Below are positions 10,733 to 21,063 of a stretch of 64,000 nt of DNA, piece by piece. Source of the DNA: Semisulcospira habei. Taxonomy: Eukaryota > Mollusca > Gastropoda > Semisulcospiridae. The notes under the pieces are model-generated. The model was given only the letters and a program-made list of their open reading frames with translations. It was not told the DNA's origin and made no database searches. Numbering within the stretch: position 1 is the stretch's first letter; each line of letters starts with the position of its first letter. Made by a program: the position numbers and the translations under genes. The stretch is from positions 167,490,148 to 167,554,147 of the forward strand of contig BTPG01000007.1 in the NCBI GenBank assembly GCA_036245525.1. Reading direction: 5' to 3'.

Positions 10733-13277
10733 AGAGGCATGAACGGTTGCCCTAAGATTTCGTTGGGCTTCCTGGAAACACGGAAATAAACTGCCATCAC
10801 GACAGGATGCGAAACGAATGTTCTGCCCGTGCCACTGAAAAGGGAATTTTCAGGATTTTATGAATGATTGAACACTGGTTGTCTCCCTCGATCTGCTACC
10901 GCCGATTAGTGGTAAACGGTTGGTTCTAAATTGTATTGAGTGAACAAGATTCGAGCGCCCTGTCAAGTTTACTACAACTTGTGTAAGTTTCTTCAGTCAC
11001 CTTGTACCGCGAATAAATCGTAGCTTATTGTATCACACTATTGGCAAGCTGGAAATTTTGAATTTCAGGAAAGCTCTCAGGTGTCAAGGACGTCACTGGC
11101 AAGGCCCCTATGGCCTCTTGAAAAATTAAAGATTACATACAATTAAAGATTTAAACAATTTTGGGCAAAACTGATGCACATTCATGCTACCCGACATGCC
11201 CGCTGAATGGTCCCGGTTAATCACAGTGGCACAGTTGTAATGCGCCTGAATTATTTAGTGTTCAGGTCGTACTCCATAGGCAATAGTTGTCCCTGTCCCC
11301 CACAAGCCGCCCGTTAGGGCCGTCCATTATCACTCTAGTGCCGTGAACATTAAACCCTGAACTAACCCACCAACCAACCTGCTACCTTAAAAAAAGAAAT
11401 TACATGTAAAGAATATAATGAATGAACAAAAATGTTCTGTACAAATTTCAGATTTCAGGAATTCCTGAATTACGGCAGTCGACTTTCACCCATGCTACTG
11501 TGACCGACGCCTTTGTACACACCCTAGCGATCAGCTCAACAAATTCCTGGTAAGTGTCGGTTAGGCTCCAGCGCGGATTTTTCATCCCGAGGAAGTCATC
11601 CACCTCCAAGTGGTGCAAGTTGTGCTTGAGCGGCTTCTGCGGGTCATGCAAATGGTCCCCGTGGTAGCCTTTGTGGTGGTAGAAGCGGTACTGGCGCCAG
11701 GAAGCTAGCTTAGTAGTTCGGTAGAAGTGTTTGGGCATCTGGTCACCCACGGCTTTGCTGAGGGTCTCTACCTGACCGCGCTCACGAACCTGCAAATACA
11801 AGTTGTGTATAAGCCCTTCACTGGCTAGACAAACTGAACACCGGCCTACTGCAAGAGGTGTAGATCCTCATGAGACCCCGCAGTTGCGGGAGCTCATGAG
11901 GATCTATACCTCTTGCTGAAACCACTTTGTATCCATGTGGCCGGCAAACCTGGAAATGAGTAGAAAAGGAAACGTTTAGTAAGCATGAGTATGTACAACA
12001 GCCAACAGTTAGGCTTCAAACTTGTCACGCCATAAAAGCCACGAGTCAGTTTTGCATACGCCAAACTAACCCCGGGTCGATCTCCCGTATGCAAAAGTGA
12101 CCCCGTGTCTATCGCGCGCGTTACACCGGTTTTACCTCAACACAGTGTCCGACATCAACGCGGGTTGATCGTCTTCTGGCCTCATAATCATGTTGAGCCC
12201 CCTTGTGGCACTTAAAAAAAGCCTTCTTGTAGATGTCTTCCAGAGGAAGCCTGCAAAACAAAGTGTCGTCGTCATCATCATCATCATCCGTCATCAACCG
12301 ATCTCAGCCCTGACGAAAATATATACTGTAGTCAGTCATTGTCTTGAACTTCAAATCATCATCATCATCATAACCAAGACTAGCATCAAAAACAGGTCAA
12401 TGCATACTGTGCTATGGGATATAAAACGCACACAGGTTGGTTGGTTGTTTAGTTCGGGTTTAACGTCCACGGCACCGAAGTGATAATGGACGGCCCTGAC
12501 GGGTGGGTTATGCGGGACAAGGAAATCTATTATTTATGGAGTACGACCTGAACACTGATCAATTCAGGCGCAATGCAACTGTGCCACTTTGATTTACCAG
12601 GACCTTTCAACGGACATGCTATGGAACAAGCCCGTCTTTTCCCCCTGGATTATCGCGCACAGGTCTCGTGCTCTGGATTATTATATGCCCGGAGAGCAAA
12701 AGGTCCTCGGGCCGACATCAGCCTCAGCTGGCCCGCGCACGGCAGTGCGTGGGCCAGCTCAGACTGACATCGGCTCGAGGCATCTTATGCACACCAGTGT
12801 TTTTGCTCTACAAGTCTGTGTAAATTCAGAAACAACACTGCAGATATAATACGTATGAGTTTACATTTTCCTATGCAGAGGCTGACTGCGCTCGCTCGCT
12901 CGCAGTCATACCTCTGCCACACATCGGGGCGCGGCCATTAAGCGCAGGAATCGGTACTAAGACTTTCCCCTTCAAAACAGCATAGGCAGCCATATTGCCA
13001 ACATAAAATACGGTCAGGAATGTGTTGGGGTGCTGCATACATTCTCTCATGCACAACGCCAGATAGGTCTGACTTTTATGGCTCCCTGACACCACGATAT
13101 ACTGAGGCTGGCCTGTAAAATATAAAAGTATCGATACTTGTAAACTTGTTCGATCTCCAGTAATCTGCTCTGGACGGTTTGGGCGCTTGACTCAACCTCC
13201 GCCATGACCCTATTGTACTTCTCTCGTTTGCTTTCCCGTATGGGTAACGGCGCTCGTAGCCCGTCCAGCTCCTCCAT
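10430..13277 (-). CDS. Unrecognised multi-exon gene, copy A (four exons seen)
   Basis: Minus-strand exons: 13138-13277 (start MEELDGLRAPLPIRESKR, in CCCACCATGG), 12136-12250 (LPLEDIYKKAFFKCHKG), 11490-11789 (VRERGQVETLSKAVGDQMPK; His-, Tyr- and Trp-rich middle YRFYHHKGYHGDH) and about 10430-10631 (EVQRARQKELQKERKLRLGS). Each acceptor is a pyrimidine tract plus CAG, and the phases agree across all three junctions (2 to 1, 0 to 0, 0 to 0). The protein is basic, with a helical start and end; no signal peptide, membrane segment or known domain is seen. The 3' end of exon 4 is unclear: no strong donor, and an in-frame stop near 10353. A second copy with the same exon 1 and a similar exon 2 lies 9.6 kb away, which supports a real gene. 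Function not recognised. Confidence 0.6.
10692..10729. repeat. Poly(A) tract
   Basis: About 38 consecutive A just outside the acceptor of copy A exon 4. It may be a retroelement tail, but no body could be assigned. Confidence 0.85.
11200..11381 (-). mobile_element. SINE-like element, GGACGTTAAACCC tail group
   Basis: It is the reverse complement of most of the insertion at 12437-12653. Shared strings include GGGCCGTCCATTATCAC, GTGTTCAGGTCGTACTCCAT and the end TTAAACCCTGAACTAACC with a CCAACCAACC tail. It sits in an intron of copy A. A pol III head was not identified. Confidence 0.6.
11851..11916. repeat. Hairpin family B core
   Basis: GCAAGAGGTGTAGATCCTCA pairs with TGAGGATCTATACCTCTTGC around GAGACCCCGCAGTTGCGGGAG. 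Other members lie at 26.4, 27.6, 34.2, 53.3, 54.3, 57.3, 58.9 and 60.3 kb. Confidence 0.75.
12437..12653 (-). mobile_element. SINE-like insertion with target-site duplication
   Basis: It is flanked by CGCACACAGG (12427-12436) and CGCGCACAGG (12654-12663). The other segmental copy has a single CGCGCACAGG at 21651-21660, the empty site. The 217-bp insert begins with GGTT repeats, then GGGTTTAACGTCC, so its 3' tail faces left and the element reads on the minus strand. Confidence 0.8.
12705..12780. repeat. Hairpin family E
   Basis: CCTCGGGCCGACATCAGCC pairs with the complementary right arm ending ACATCGGCTCGAGG, with CTGGCCC/GGGCCAG and a CGCACGGCAGTGCG centre. A shortened version lies at 21697-21750; half copies lie near 30.5 and 44.94 kb. 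Confidence 0.65.
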
Positions 13278-13648
13278 GGTGGGGTCTTAGTGGACTGGCT
13301 ACCCTTTTGGACGTGATCGTGTCGATGGAAATAGTGCAGGCAGCGGTGATGGAACTCTAGATGGTGGTAGTGGTTGTGATGGTCAGTGGTGGCTATAGTT
13401 GTTGGCGGTGGTGGTGCAGTGGTGGCTATAGTTGTTGGCGGTGGCGGTGGTGGTGCAGCCTTGTTGTTAAGTTGCTGCGGAAGAAAAATAGCCTCGACAA
13501 TAATAACGGACGTACGGGTGGACGGGTGGATAGATGGATAAACAGATGGATGAATGCATGGATGGGTTTAGAGAGGAAAGAAAGGACGGAATGAATGACT
13601 GAAGTCCATAGAAGGAGAATGAATGAATGATAAACAAATCAAAGAAAC

Positions 13649-13650
<2 letters not shown>

Positions 13651-13741
<91 letters not shown>
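13651..13741. repeat. (GA)n microsatellite
   Basis: About 45 GA units. In unit B the same position is expanded and split by a LINE fragment. Confidence 0.97.
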
Positions 13742-13747
<6 letters not shown>

Positions 13748-14581
13748 TTTTGTTTTCAGCGTGAAAAGAAAAATACAAAAATAGAGACGAGAACGCATGT
13801 ATTTCGTGCGGCAATTCTGCAAACACTTTACCGTAATGAGGCAATCCACACGCCGCCGAAACGATGTTACAAGCACCACAAAACCACCACAACGCTGCCT
13901 GCTGCCGGGACTCCTCTCAAGCTGTTATAACGTGATCTGATTACAACGTCATATTTGTGCTAATTTGACGTCAGTGTGGTTTGATGATATTCTGGAAAGT
14001 CAGCACATGCTGGCTCGTGCGTCCGTGTGCGCGTGACGTTTTGAAAGATGTGTGCTAAAACTGATCATTTTTGGAAATACCCAAAAAATAACAGAAAGGA
14101 AAACTCTAAAAGGGCGAGTACAAAACAGTTTATTGCTTGTGCTAAATGTTTTGTACTCGTCATTCACAACGTGTTTCCTTCATTGTTGAATATGTAGATA
14201 TGTCTCTGCATTTTACAGGCTTGGCAGTCACCATTCTGGTCTGGATTTCGTGTCGTACATTAGGTCAGCCATAAAGAAGCTGGAGCGTGATATTGGCGCT
14301 AAGCACCAGGAACTGATGTCCGCGTTATATATTCCGATTTCGAGATCTTTGGTGCATGCGTCGTTTGGCAGTAATCTGTTATTGTTCAGGGCTTATATTG
14401 CTAAAGTCTCCGTCGTATAAGGTGTGTGTACATGATGCACGGGTTTGTATGTTTGGACCTTTGATTCAGACTGTGCCATGTGTTAACATGGTATGCATCG
14501 TCTGTATCTCATGCTACGTGCTGCGTCTGTAGCGTTACCTCCCACTCCCTGGAGGCAGAGTCTGCACATACTCTGAGTCTT

Positions 14582-14582
<1 letters not shown>

Positions 14583-14644
<62 letters not shown>
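14583..14644. repeat. (CT)n microsatellite
   Basis: About 31 CT units. Unit B has only a short CTCTCTCTTTCTC here, so the array length changed after the duplication. Confidence 0.97.
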
Positions 14645-14647
<3 letters not shown>

Positions 14648-14887
14648 TACACACACAGACAGGCCAGAGAGTGCACAGGCACAATGGGCACATGCATGCA
14701 CGTGCAAGCATTGACAAAACAAAACAACATCCTGCCTCACCCGCACCCAAACCCCGGCCGGGGCCTCAGTTATTTTGGGGGGTTCTAAAACCGAGGCCCC
14801 GAAAACAAACGCAAAGAACCCTTGTCGCATTAACTTACCGGGTGATTTGACGGACACGCATAAGATATTTTGGATCCGCACGTTTGC

Positions 14888-14912
14888 GAAAAAAAAAAAA
14901 AAAAAAAAAAAA
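14888..14912. repeat. Poly(A) tract
   Basis: An uninterrupted A-run of more than 20 bases in the part of unit A absent from unit B. Confidence 0.85.
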
Positions 14913-15117
14913 CCGCCTAAGTTCCCTGTAGACATGACGCATAATGGAACTGAAGCGGATCCGTTGCTTGGGATAAATTGTTTTCGTCGTCAGACCGGGA
15001 AAAAATCTCCAATTTTGAACACGTGATGCTTTTATCTCCGCCGCAGATTTGTCTTGGAAAAAGTTTTAGCTGGTGGCCGGTACAGAATTACATAGTATTT
15101 TTCTTTTTGTCTAAAAA

Positions 15118-15313
15118 TACGGTAGACTTTAAAATGGGGCTGGTCGGAGCGCATTCCTGAGCATGCACATGACGGTTTTTTTTTTTTTTTTTTTTTTTTT
15201 TTTGACGTGTGAGTCAGAAATTCTGGCAAACAACTGAAACAACAAGATAAAAATGACATCACGTCTAGCTACACAAACCTTGCTAGAGAACGTCTTTTTG
15301 GCGCCAAAGCGCC

Positions 15314-15401
<88 letters not shown>

Positions 15402-15750
15402 CAGCGACTAGAGCCCGCATTTGAGGATGGACAAGCTTGAAATTTTAGGATATTGTCCCTAAAAGAATTATCTCGAGACCTTTTTTTTTCGACTTTTGGA
15501 TTAAGATGCTCCTGTCGCTACACGAGCCCACAGAGCGTACTAATGGCTGTTTAGCGCCGTGTGTCCATCTTTATTTGTGTGCGCCGACGTGTGTGTTGAT
15601 CAGAGGTTGGCTTAGAGAGGAGGGAAATGGCTCAGCATCATAAGCCTAAAAATATGAACAACTCTGAATGTTCCTAAAAGATAAACGCATGTGCTCCAAA
15701 CAATACGGTAGACTTGGGATGAAATCCTCATCTTGTTATTCCCGTAAAGA
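15118..15750. repeat. Inverted-pair element, left arm
   Basis: It is inverted relative to 18055-19330. Common blocks, read on one strand, include CTAGAGCCCGC, TTTCAAGCTTGTCC, CACACGGCG, TAAAGACGGACAC and GATGAGGATTTCATCCCAA. Both outer ends carry ACGGTAGACT or its complement, and that motif recurs at the inner boundary. A T-run (15178-15203) and a (GT)n array (15316-15400) lie inside. Confidence 0.6.
15316..15400. repeat. (GT)n microsatellite
   Basis: About 42 GT units inside the left arm. The right arm has a CA/CG array at the equivalent place (19080-19154), so the repeat predates arm divergence. Confidence 0.95.
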
Positions 15751-17072
15751 GCCTTCTCAAGGAGTACAGTGTTTTCATCTGTTGCAAGAATGAGGCGTCA
15801 AAGAAATTATGAACAAGAATATGACGTCATCTTGCTGTCGAGTGACGTAAATTTTTTCTTGTTACCATCATTATGTACTAATGACGTGGAATTTATTTAT
15901 CCCAAATTCTTCAATTTCTTATTGACAAAATAGCGGGAGGTCTGAAATCTTTCACATCGCAGTAGCTGACAGTGGCTTGTGCATTGACTAGAACCTTCTA
16001 CATGAGTTTAATGTGGCATAGGAGCTCCAGGGAGGTTGCTTTTCTGATTCCTTCCTTTCTCTGTTAATATTTCTGTCGTTTAGCGCTGCGTCACGACTCC
16101 TACACAGGCAGGGACTCCAAGCGCTGTTCCTTGGTATGCGCTTGGTCTACGAGCTCCCCCCCCTCCCCCACACCTCTACTCCCCCCCCCCCCCACACACA
16201 CACACCACGCAAAATCCTGCACGGTACAACAAAAGTATTCTTTCAACATTGCATGCTTAGAATATTACAATTACGTCTACATGCCAATACGTTATAAGAA
16301 GAGCATATTATTTATGTGCATATTATATCTGGCTCGTGCGATTTCATTGTCAATAGTGTGTTCTCAACACCCTGTCACTTGGAAAATACCGTTTCAAGTC
16401 TATTAGGGCATTTTGCTCTAAAGACAGTACCGAAAGTCGGACAATTTTATTTTATTTTTTTTTTTGGGGGGGAAGGGGGGTGGGGATGGGGGGGGGGAGG
16501 GGGGGAGGCACACGTCGTTTCTCTTCGCCTTCAATCTTTTTCAGAATAATTCAAGCAGTAATGGATCAGTGACCGCATTTGTCGTCATGTTGCATATGAT
16601 CTGATTACATCATCTTACTTAAGACAATGACGTAGCGTCGGGAATTTCTACGCAACCTTCCCGTCAAGCCGACCTGATTTTTGTTTTTTGAAGTCTGCGT
16701 ACTTGTTTTATACGTCACTACGGAACCTTCAAGCTAGGGCGATCGAATATTACGCGTCGACTAAAGTTACAACATGTTACTACACGTGCGGCCGACGTGT
16801 TACATATATACTTAAAGTAATGGACTTATGTATGCGACTATGCTCTGACCCTGACAATAACAGATAAAGTTGCTCAAAAATTCAAGAATGTGGTTACTAC
16901 ACCTAACATCACCAAAACCACGAAAGGTAACAAGTTCGCTTAATCTGGTCAATAATTATTATGAACTAAAATGTGAGATGATAACAGCTGATGTCCGTGA
17001 TCCAGTGTAAAACAGAAAACTCCAGATCAAAATGGTGACTACCAAGCGTGTAAAATGTAAAGAAAATTCCAT
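15751..17072. other. No gene recognised; low-complexity tracts
   Basis: It contains C-rich (16158-16193) and G-rich (16465-16507) tracts. From about 16810 to 16990 it resumes the segmental-duplication match (to 25955-26095). No protein family was seen. Confidence 0.4.
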
Positions 17073-17165
17073 CCCAACAAAGAAAGAAACACGCTTAGAA
17101 AGGACAAGTACAACACAATTGTGTTGTACTTGTCCTTTCTAAGCGTGTTTTATTTCTTCGTTGGG
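17073..17165. repeat. Hairpin family F (AACACGCTTAGAAAGG type)
   Basis: Near-perfect arms of about 44 bp with an AATT centre; the motif GGACAAGTACAACAC lies next to the centre. Degenerate relatives lie near 14105-14180, 25555-25650 and 56760-56825. Confidence 0.75.
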
Positions 17166-17561
17166 AAATTCTTTTGTGAAAATGGTTGTGATGAGATTAA
17201 ACATGGAAAATCCCTTACAAAATAGACATACAAAAACAGCAACAAACAAACTGACTGATAAAAATAAAGCATTAATGACAAGAACGCCAACCACACGAAT
17301 ATTAATATAAAACAATAGCATAAAACAAGAAAATAATAATACTAGACTAATACAAAAGCGCCGCGAATGGAACGCAACACGCCCGCTCAAGGGACACACA
17401 CATTCACTATGAAGACAAACAGAGTACAAGACAAACACGGAACATTCACGTGGTACGAAGGGGTCAGCTCAGCTACGGACTGAGGTTTCGGAAATTTTGA
17501 TCGCTCATAATATTTGAAATTTATAAAGCGGCCTGAAACCGGTACCAAAGTGGATGGGAGG

Positions 17562-17598
17562 GGTGGGGGGGGGGGGGGGGGTGGGGGGGGGGGGGGGT
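17562..17598. repeat. G-rich tract
   Basis: Two long G runs separated by single T bases. The proline-rich frame on the other strand is an artefact. Confidence 0.9.
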
Positions 17599-18054
17599 AG
17601 AGGCGGAGTACTCGGAGAAAGAACCCCCCGACGGTCCGCCCCAATTAACGGTGTCACTTACTAGACGAGAAAAGTACGACTGACGACGGAACCCGATATT
17701 AAACCTCGTACCTCATTAGCATTGGTGGCGGGCGCCTTTACCACTGCGCCAAGGACCGCCCCAAAATAACCAACAAAGACAAAAACATGCTTGGCAAGAA
17801 AGGCAAAGCCCTCAATTATGGCTCACGTGTGCGACCAAACCTCATAATAAGTGTGACCTTTGTGACCTTCACCTTTTCATCAGGTCACTGAAATGAGCAA
17901 GTGTTCAAGTGTCTAAACATAACTAAAAATGTGGCTTTTGTACAAGCAAAACCGGAGTTGTCTCAAAACGTATGCATTTTTCACAAATTTGTCAACCCTC
18001 CAAATCTGACTGAAACTTTTGCAAAAGAATTGATAAAAACTACGATTATATCAA

Positions 18055-19116
18055 CAAGATGAGGATTTCATCCCAAAGTCTACCGTATTTTGTGGAGCTC
18101 ACATGCGTTTATCTTTTAGGAACATTCAGAGTTGTTCATATTTTTAGTTTTATAATGCTGATCTATTTCCCTCCTCTCTAAGCCAACCTGTGATCAACAC
18201 ACACGACGGCGCACACAAATAAAGACGGACACACGGCGCTTCCCGCCATTAATACGCTCTGTGGGATCGTGTAGCGACAGGAATCCATCTCCTTCTACTC
18301 TAACCCACCATCTGATTCACACACACTGGCACACATAAATAAAGACGGACATACGGCGATTCCCTCCATTCGTATGCTCTGTGGTCTGGCGTAGCATAGC
18401 TATTCTGAAGAAGAATAATAGCACGCGCAGCGAAATGACGTCACTTCAAGTTTCACGTCATGGCATAATTAGTCCCACGACGCAGTGTTCATAGTGACGA
18501 CTCGATGTCATACGTCACCTATCGCAGTGCTATCATTTGACGTATCAGAGAATCAACTTTGCAATTTTCTTGCTGATTGTCAAGCCTAGGGCTTACAGGT
18601 CACAATTTTTACCTAATCCTACCCCAGGGCCGGGAAAAACAGCAGGCTTATGCAAACGCTGTTTATGAAATACCATGCGGGTATGAATGAGAAGATTGCT
18701 TTTTTCGTAAAAAAAAGATTCCATTCTCTAAAGATTAACCAATATAATTCGTGAAATTAATTCCCAAAACGTGAAAATATTTATATAAAAAAAGATTTAA
18801 TTATCACTCAAAACGTTCTAAAGGTACAATGCTGGTTAACGAACTCATTCAATATGTCCCTTTTATCTAGCTATACGTAAAATATCTAGTAACAATAAGA
18901 AAAATTACGGACTCCAGTGTGGATCAACCGGTTTTTGTGAAACGGCCATTTTCTCGCCAATGAGCATCTTAATAAAAAAATCGAAAAGAAAAAACGTCCC
19001 GATATAATTCTTTTAGGGACAATTTTCTAAAATTTCAAGCTTGTCCGTCCTCAAACGCGGGCTCTAGTCGCTGTCATAATCGCGCACGCGCGCGCGTACG
19101 CATGCACGCACGCACC

Positions 19117-19157
<41 letters not shown>

Positions 19158-19330
19158 GGTGCTTTGGCGCCAAAAAGGAAGGTTTGTGTAGCTAAACGTG
19201 ACGTCATTTTTCTCTTGTTACTTCTTTGCCAGAATTTCTACCCTGCACGCCAAAAACCGATGTGCATGCTCCGGAATACGGTAGACCAAAACTGGCATGC
19301 TTCCTGAAGTGTCCCGACAGTCTACCGTGC
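18055..19330. repeat. Inverted-pair element, right arm (with internal insertion)
   Basis: Complement of 15118-15750. About 600 extra bases at roughly 18300-18960 interrupt the match. The segment before them partly repeats itself (ATAAAGACGGACA at about 18220 and 18340). It ends with AGTCTACCGT at about 19320-19330. Confidence 0.55.
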
Positions 19331-19351
19331 TCTACCTCATCGCTGAGGCAG

Positions 19352-19795
19352 CCGCCGTGAGGAGACTGTCCTTGCTCGTCTTCACATTGGCCATACTCAT
19401 GTCACACGCTCCTTATTGAAAGGGGCAGAACACCCCTGGTGCTTCGCCTGCGATGAACCGTTTTCGGTGAAGCACCTCTAGACATCATGTGCTGACGTAA
19501 TCGATATAAGGCGGAAACACTATACAGCAGACTCTTTGAAGGTTTGTTTCGGGACGTTCCACCGGACAAAATCTTCAGCTTTCTAAAGGAATATAATTTG
19601 CTTTACAATATTTGAGTCTCTGTAGTCTGTATAAATCTGACTGTTTTATGAATTTCAATTGACCTGTGCGATTTTTTTTAGCCTAGAATACTTTTAAACT
19701 GTATTTACATAATATTTTAAGACCTTTTCTTCCCGCCGTGAGATGGCCTTAGTCGCCTGCTCGGCGACAACCCCAATAGCTACAAACTAACGAGC
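19352..19795 (+). mobile_element. LINE 3' remnant with C-terminal zinc-knuckle part
   Basis: Despite frame changes the plus strand encodes a tail of I/Jockey-like LINE polymerases: GHTHVTH-like, then CFACDEPFSVKHL and a later Cys (CxxC...H...C), IRRKHYTADS, and FSFLKEYNLLYNI before a stop near 19612. The 3' end has GCCGTGAGATGGCCTTAGT near 19735, found again in the short fragments at 33.77 and 63.72 kb. Clade not certain. Confidence 0.55.
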
Positions 19796-20175
19796 GTTTT
19801 TCACACCCTGTGACCTTGACCTTTGAGAGAGGTCAATGAAATTGATGTGTTTAGAAAGGTTTTGCCACAAAGTATCTTTGGGCCAAGTTTGAAGACTGTG
19901 GCTTGAATAGTCTTCGAGAAAATGCCATGGTTAAAGCTTACCACGGACTTACCGCCGGACGGACGACCACTGGCCCAAAACATAGAACTCACTTTCGCTT
20001 AGCACGTGAGCGGCCAAAAAATCACGAAATATATATGTCATGTACAAAGAAACTTTAAAGACTACAGACCAAAAAGTGATGCCAAGCTCGTAAAAGGCAA
20101 AGAAAACCCCAAGAAAGAAACATGGAGCAACCACTTGCAAAGTTCAAGGATCAAGATGGATATACAGTCTACTTC

Positions 20176-20188
20176 GGATATAATAATA

Positions 20189-20246
<58 letters not shown>

Positions 20247-20262
20247 TAATAAAATAATAAAA
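20176..20262. repeat. (TAA)n microsatellite
   Basis: About 25 AAT units followed by GGCTACTTATATAGCGCTTATCC. The paralogous sequence at 29.84 kb lacks the array, this motif and the following palindrome, so they probably arrived together. Confidence 0.9.
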
Positions 20263-20336
20263 ATAATGGCTACTTATATAGCGCTTATCCTTAAATAAGC
20301 TCTAAGCTTATGACAAGGACGGAGGGTTTTTTTGTG

Positions 20337-20411
20337 ACTCATTCGAGACGTGCCGCCTCCGGATACGCGGCTTAAAGCCGCGTATCCGGAGGCGGCACGT
20401 CTCGTATGAGT
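20337..20411. repeat. 75-bp palindrome (CGAGACGTGCCGCC type)
   Basis: The arms are symmetric about position 20374; the inner 61 bases (20344-20404) pair perfectly. A half copy (CGGAAGCGGCACGTCTCG) lies at about 30687-30707. Confidence 0.85.
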
Positions 20412-20414
20412 TAA

Positions 20415-20862
20415 GGCAACGCTCTTTTAGAGGACCCCAGAGCACTCTTTGTATGTAACTTACTTTGCTTATGACACACTTCAGACATAACATCAAGAAC
20501 AATTTGACCCTTGGTGATTTGTTATATCGAAAGTTTACTGTAATGAGTTATGTAACTACCTTCAATAGAATAGCATATATTATGAGAAACTCAACTATTT
20601 TGTAAGGTCATCATGATTATTACTGTATGGTTGACAAAATCATTAAGTCTTGTTTTAATGGCTGAACACACACACACACAAATACTCTTGGTGCGCACAA
20701 ACCTACGATGTGCCACGAAGGTTAAGCTTTGACTTATGAATACAATTTACTTCATCAATATGAAAGATCAGAATCAGCAAGAATACTAGCATGAGACTCA
20801 GTCCTTCACTCCTAACAAGCTGCCATCGATTCCTGTAAGTGAAGAACATCATTCTGTACAAT
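20415..20862. repeat. Paralogous block shared with 29879-30300
   Basis: Both copies begin CAACGCTCTTTTAGAGG and stay similar for about 430 bp (CAGAGCACTCTTT, CAATTTACTTC/CAATTTATTT, AGCAAGAATACTA), up to the 3' part of copy B exon 2. The similarity also extends outward, to about 20120 and 29795. Confidence 0.75.
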
Positions 20863-21032
20863 TTTGGGTTTAGGAACGGGGGTTGATCGTTTTCTGGCCT
20901 CATAATCCTTTTGAACCTCCTTGTTGTACGTAAAATAAGCCTTCCTGTAGATATCTCCCAAAGGAAGCCTGCAAAACAAATCATCATGAACATTATTAAT
21001 ACAGTGGGGAGAGGTTGGTTCGGTGGGGAGGT

Positions 21033-21063
<31 letters not shown>

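Larger units (their letters stand above)
12120..16990. repeat. Segmental duplication, unit A
   Basis: Collinear similarity to 20830-26095: a (CAT)n-rich part, hairpin E, copy A exon 1, the blocks GTGATGGAACTCTAGA, CCGAAACGATGTTAC and GTGCGTCCGTGTGCGCGTGACG, and a final block with CTCTGACCCTGACAAT. Unit A holds the 12437 SINE and a long insertion at about 14735-16800 that B lacks. It lacks the B-specific SINE and LINE. Confidence 0.8.
17808..20022. mobile_element. Family C element split by later insertions
   Basis: The left end (GGCAAAGCC, TTATGGCTCACGTG) is at about 17808-17832 and the right end (CACGTGAGCGGCCAAAA) at 20004-20020. The internal family sequence stops near 18050 and resumes near 19795 with CTGTGACCTTGACCTTTGAG. 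The intervening part is the right arm of the inverted pair plus a LINE remnant. Confidence 0.6.
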
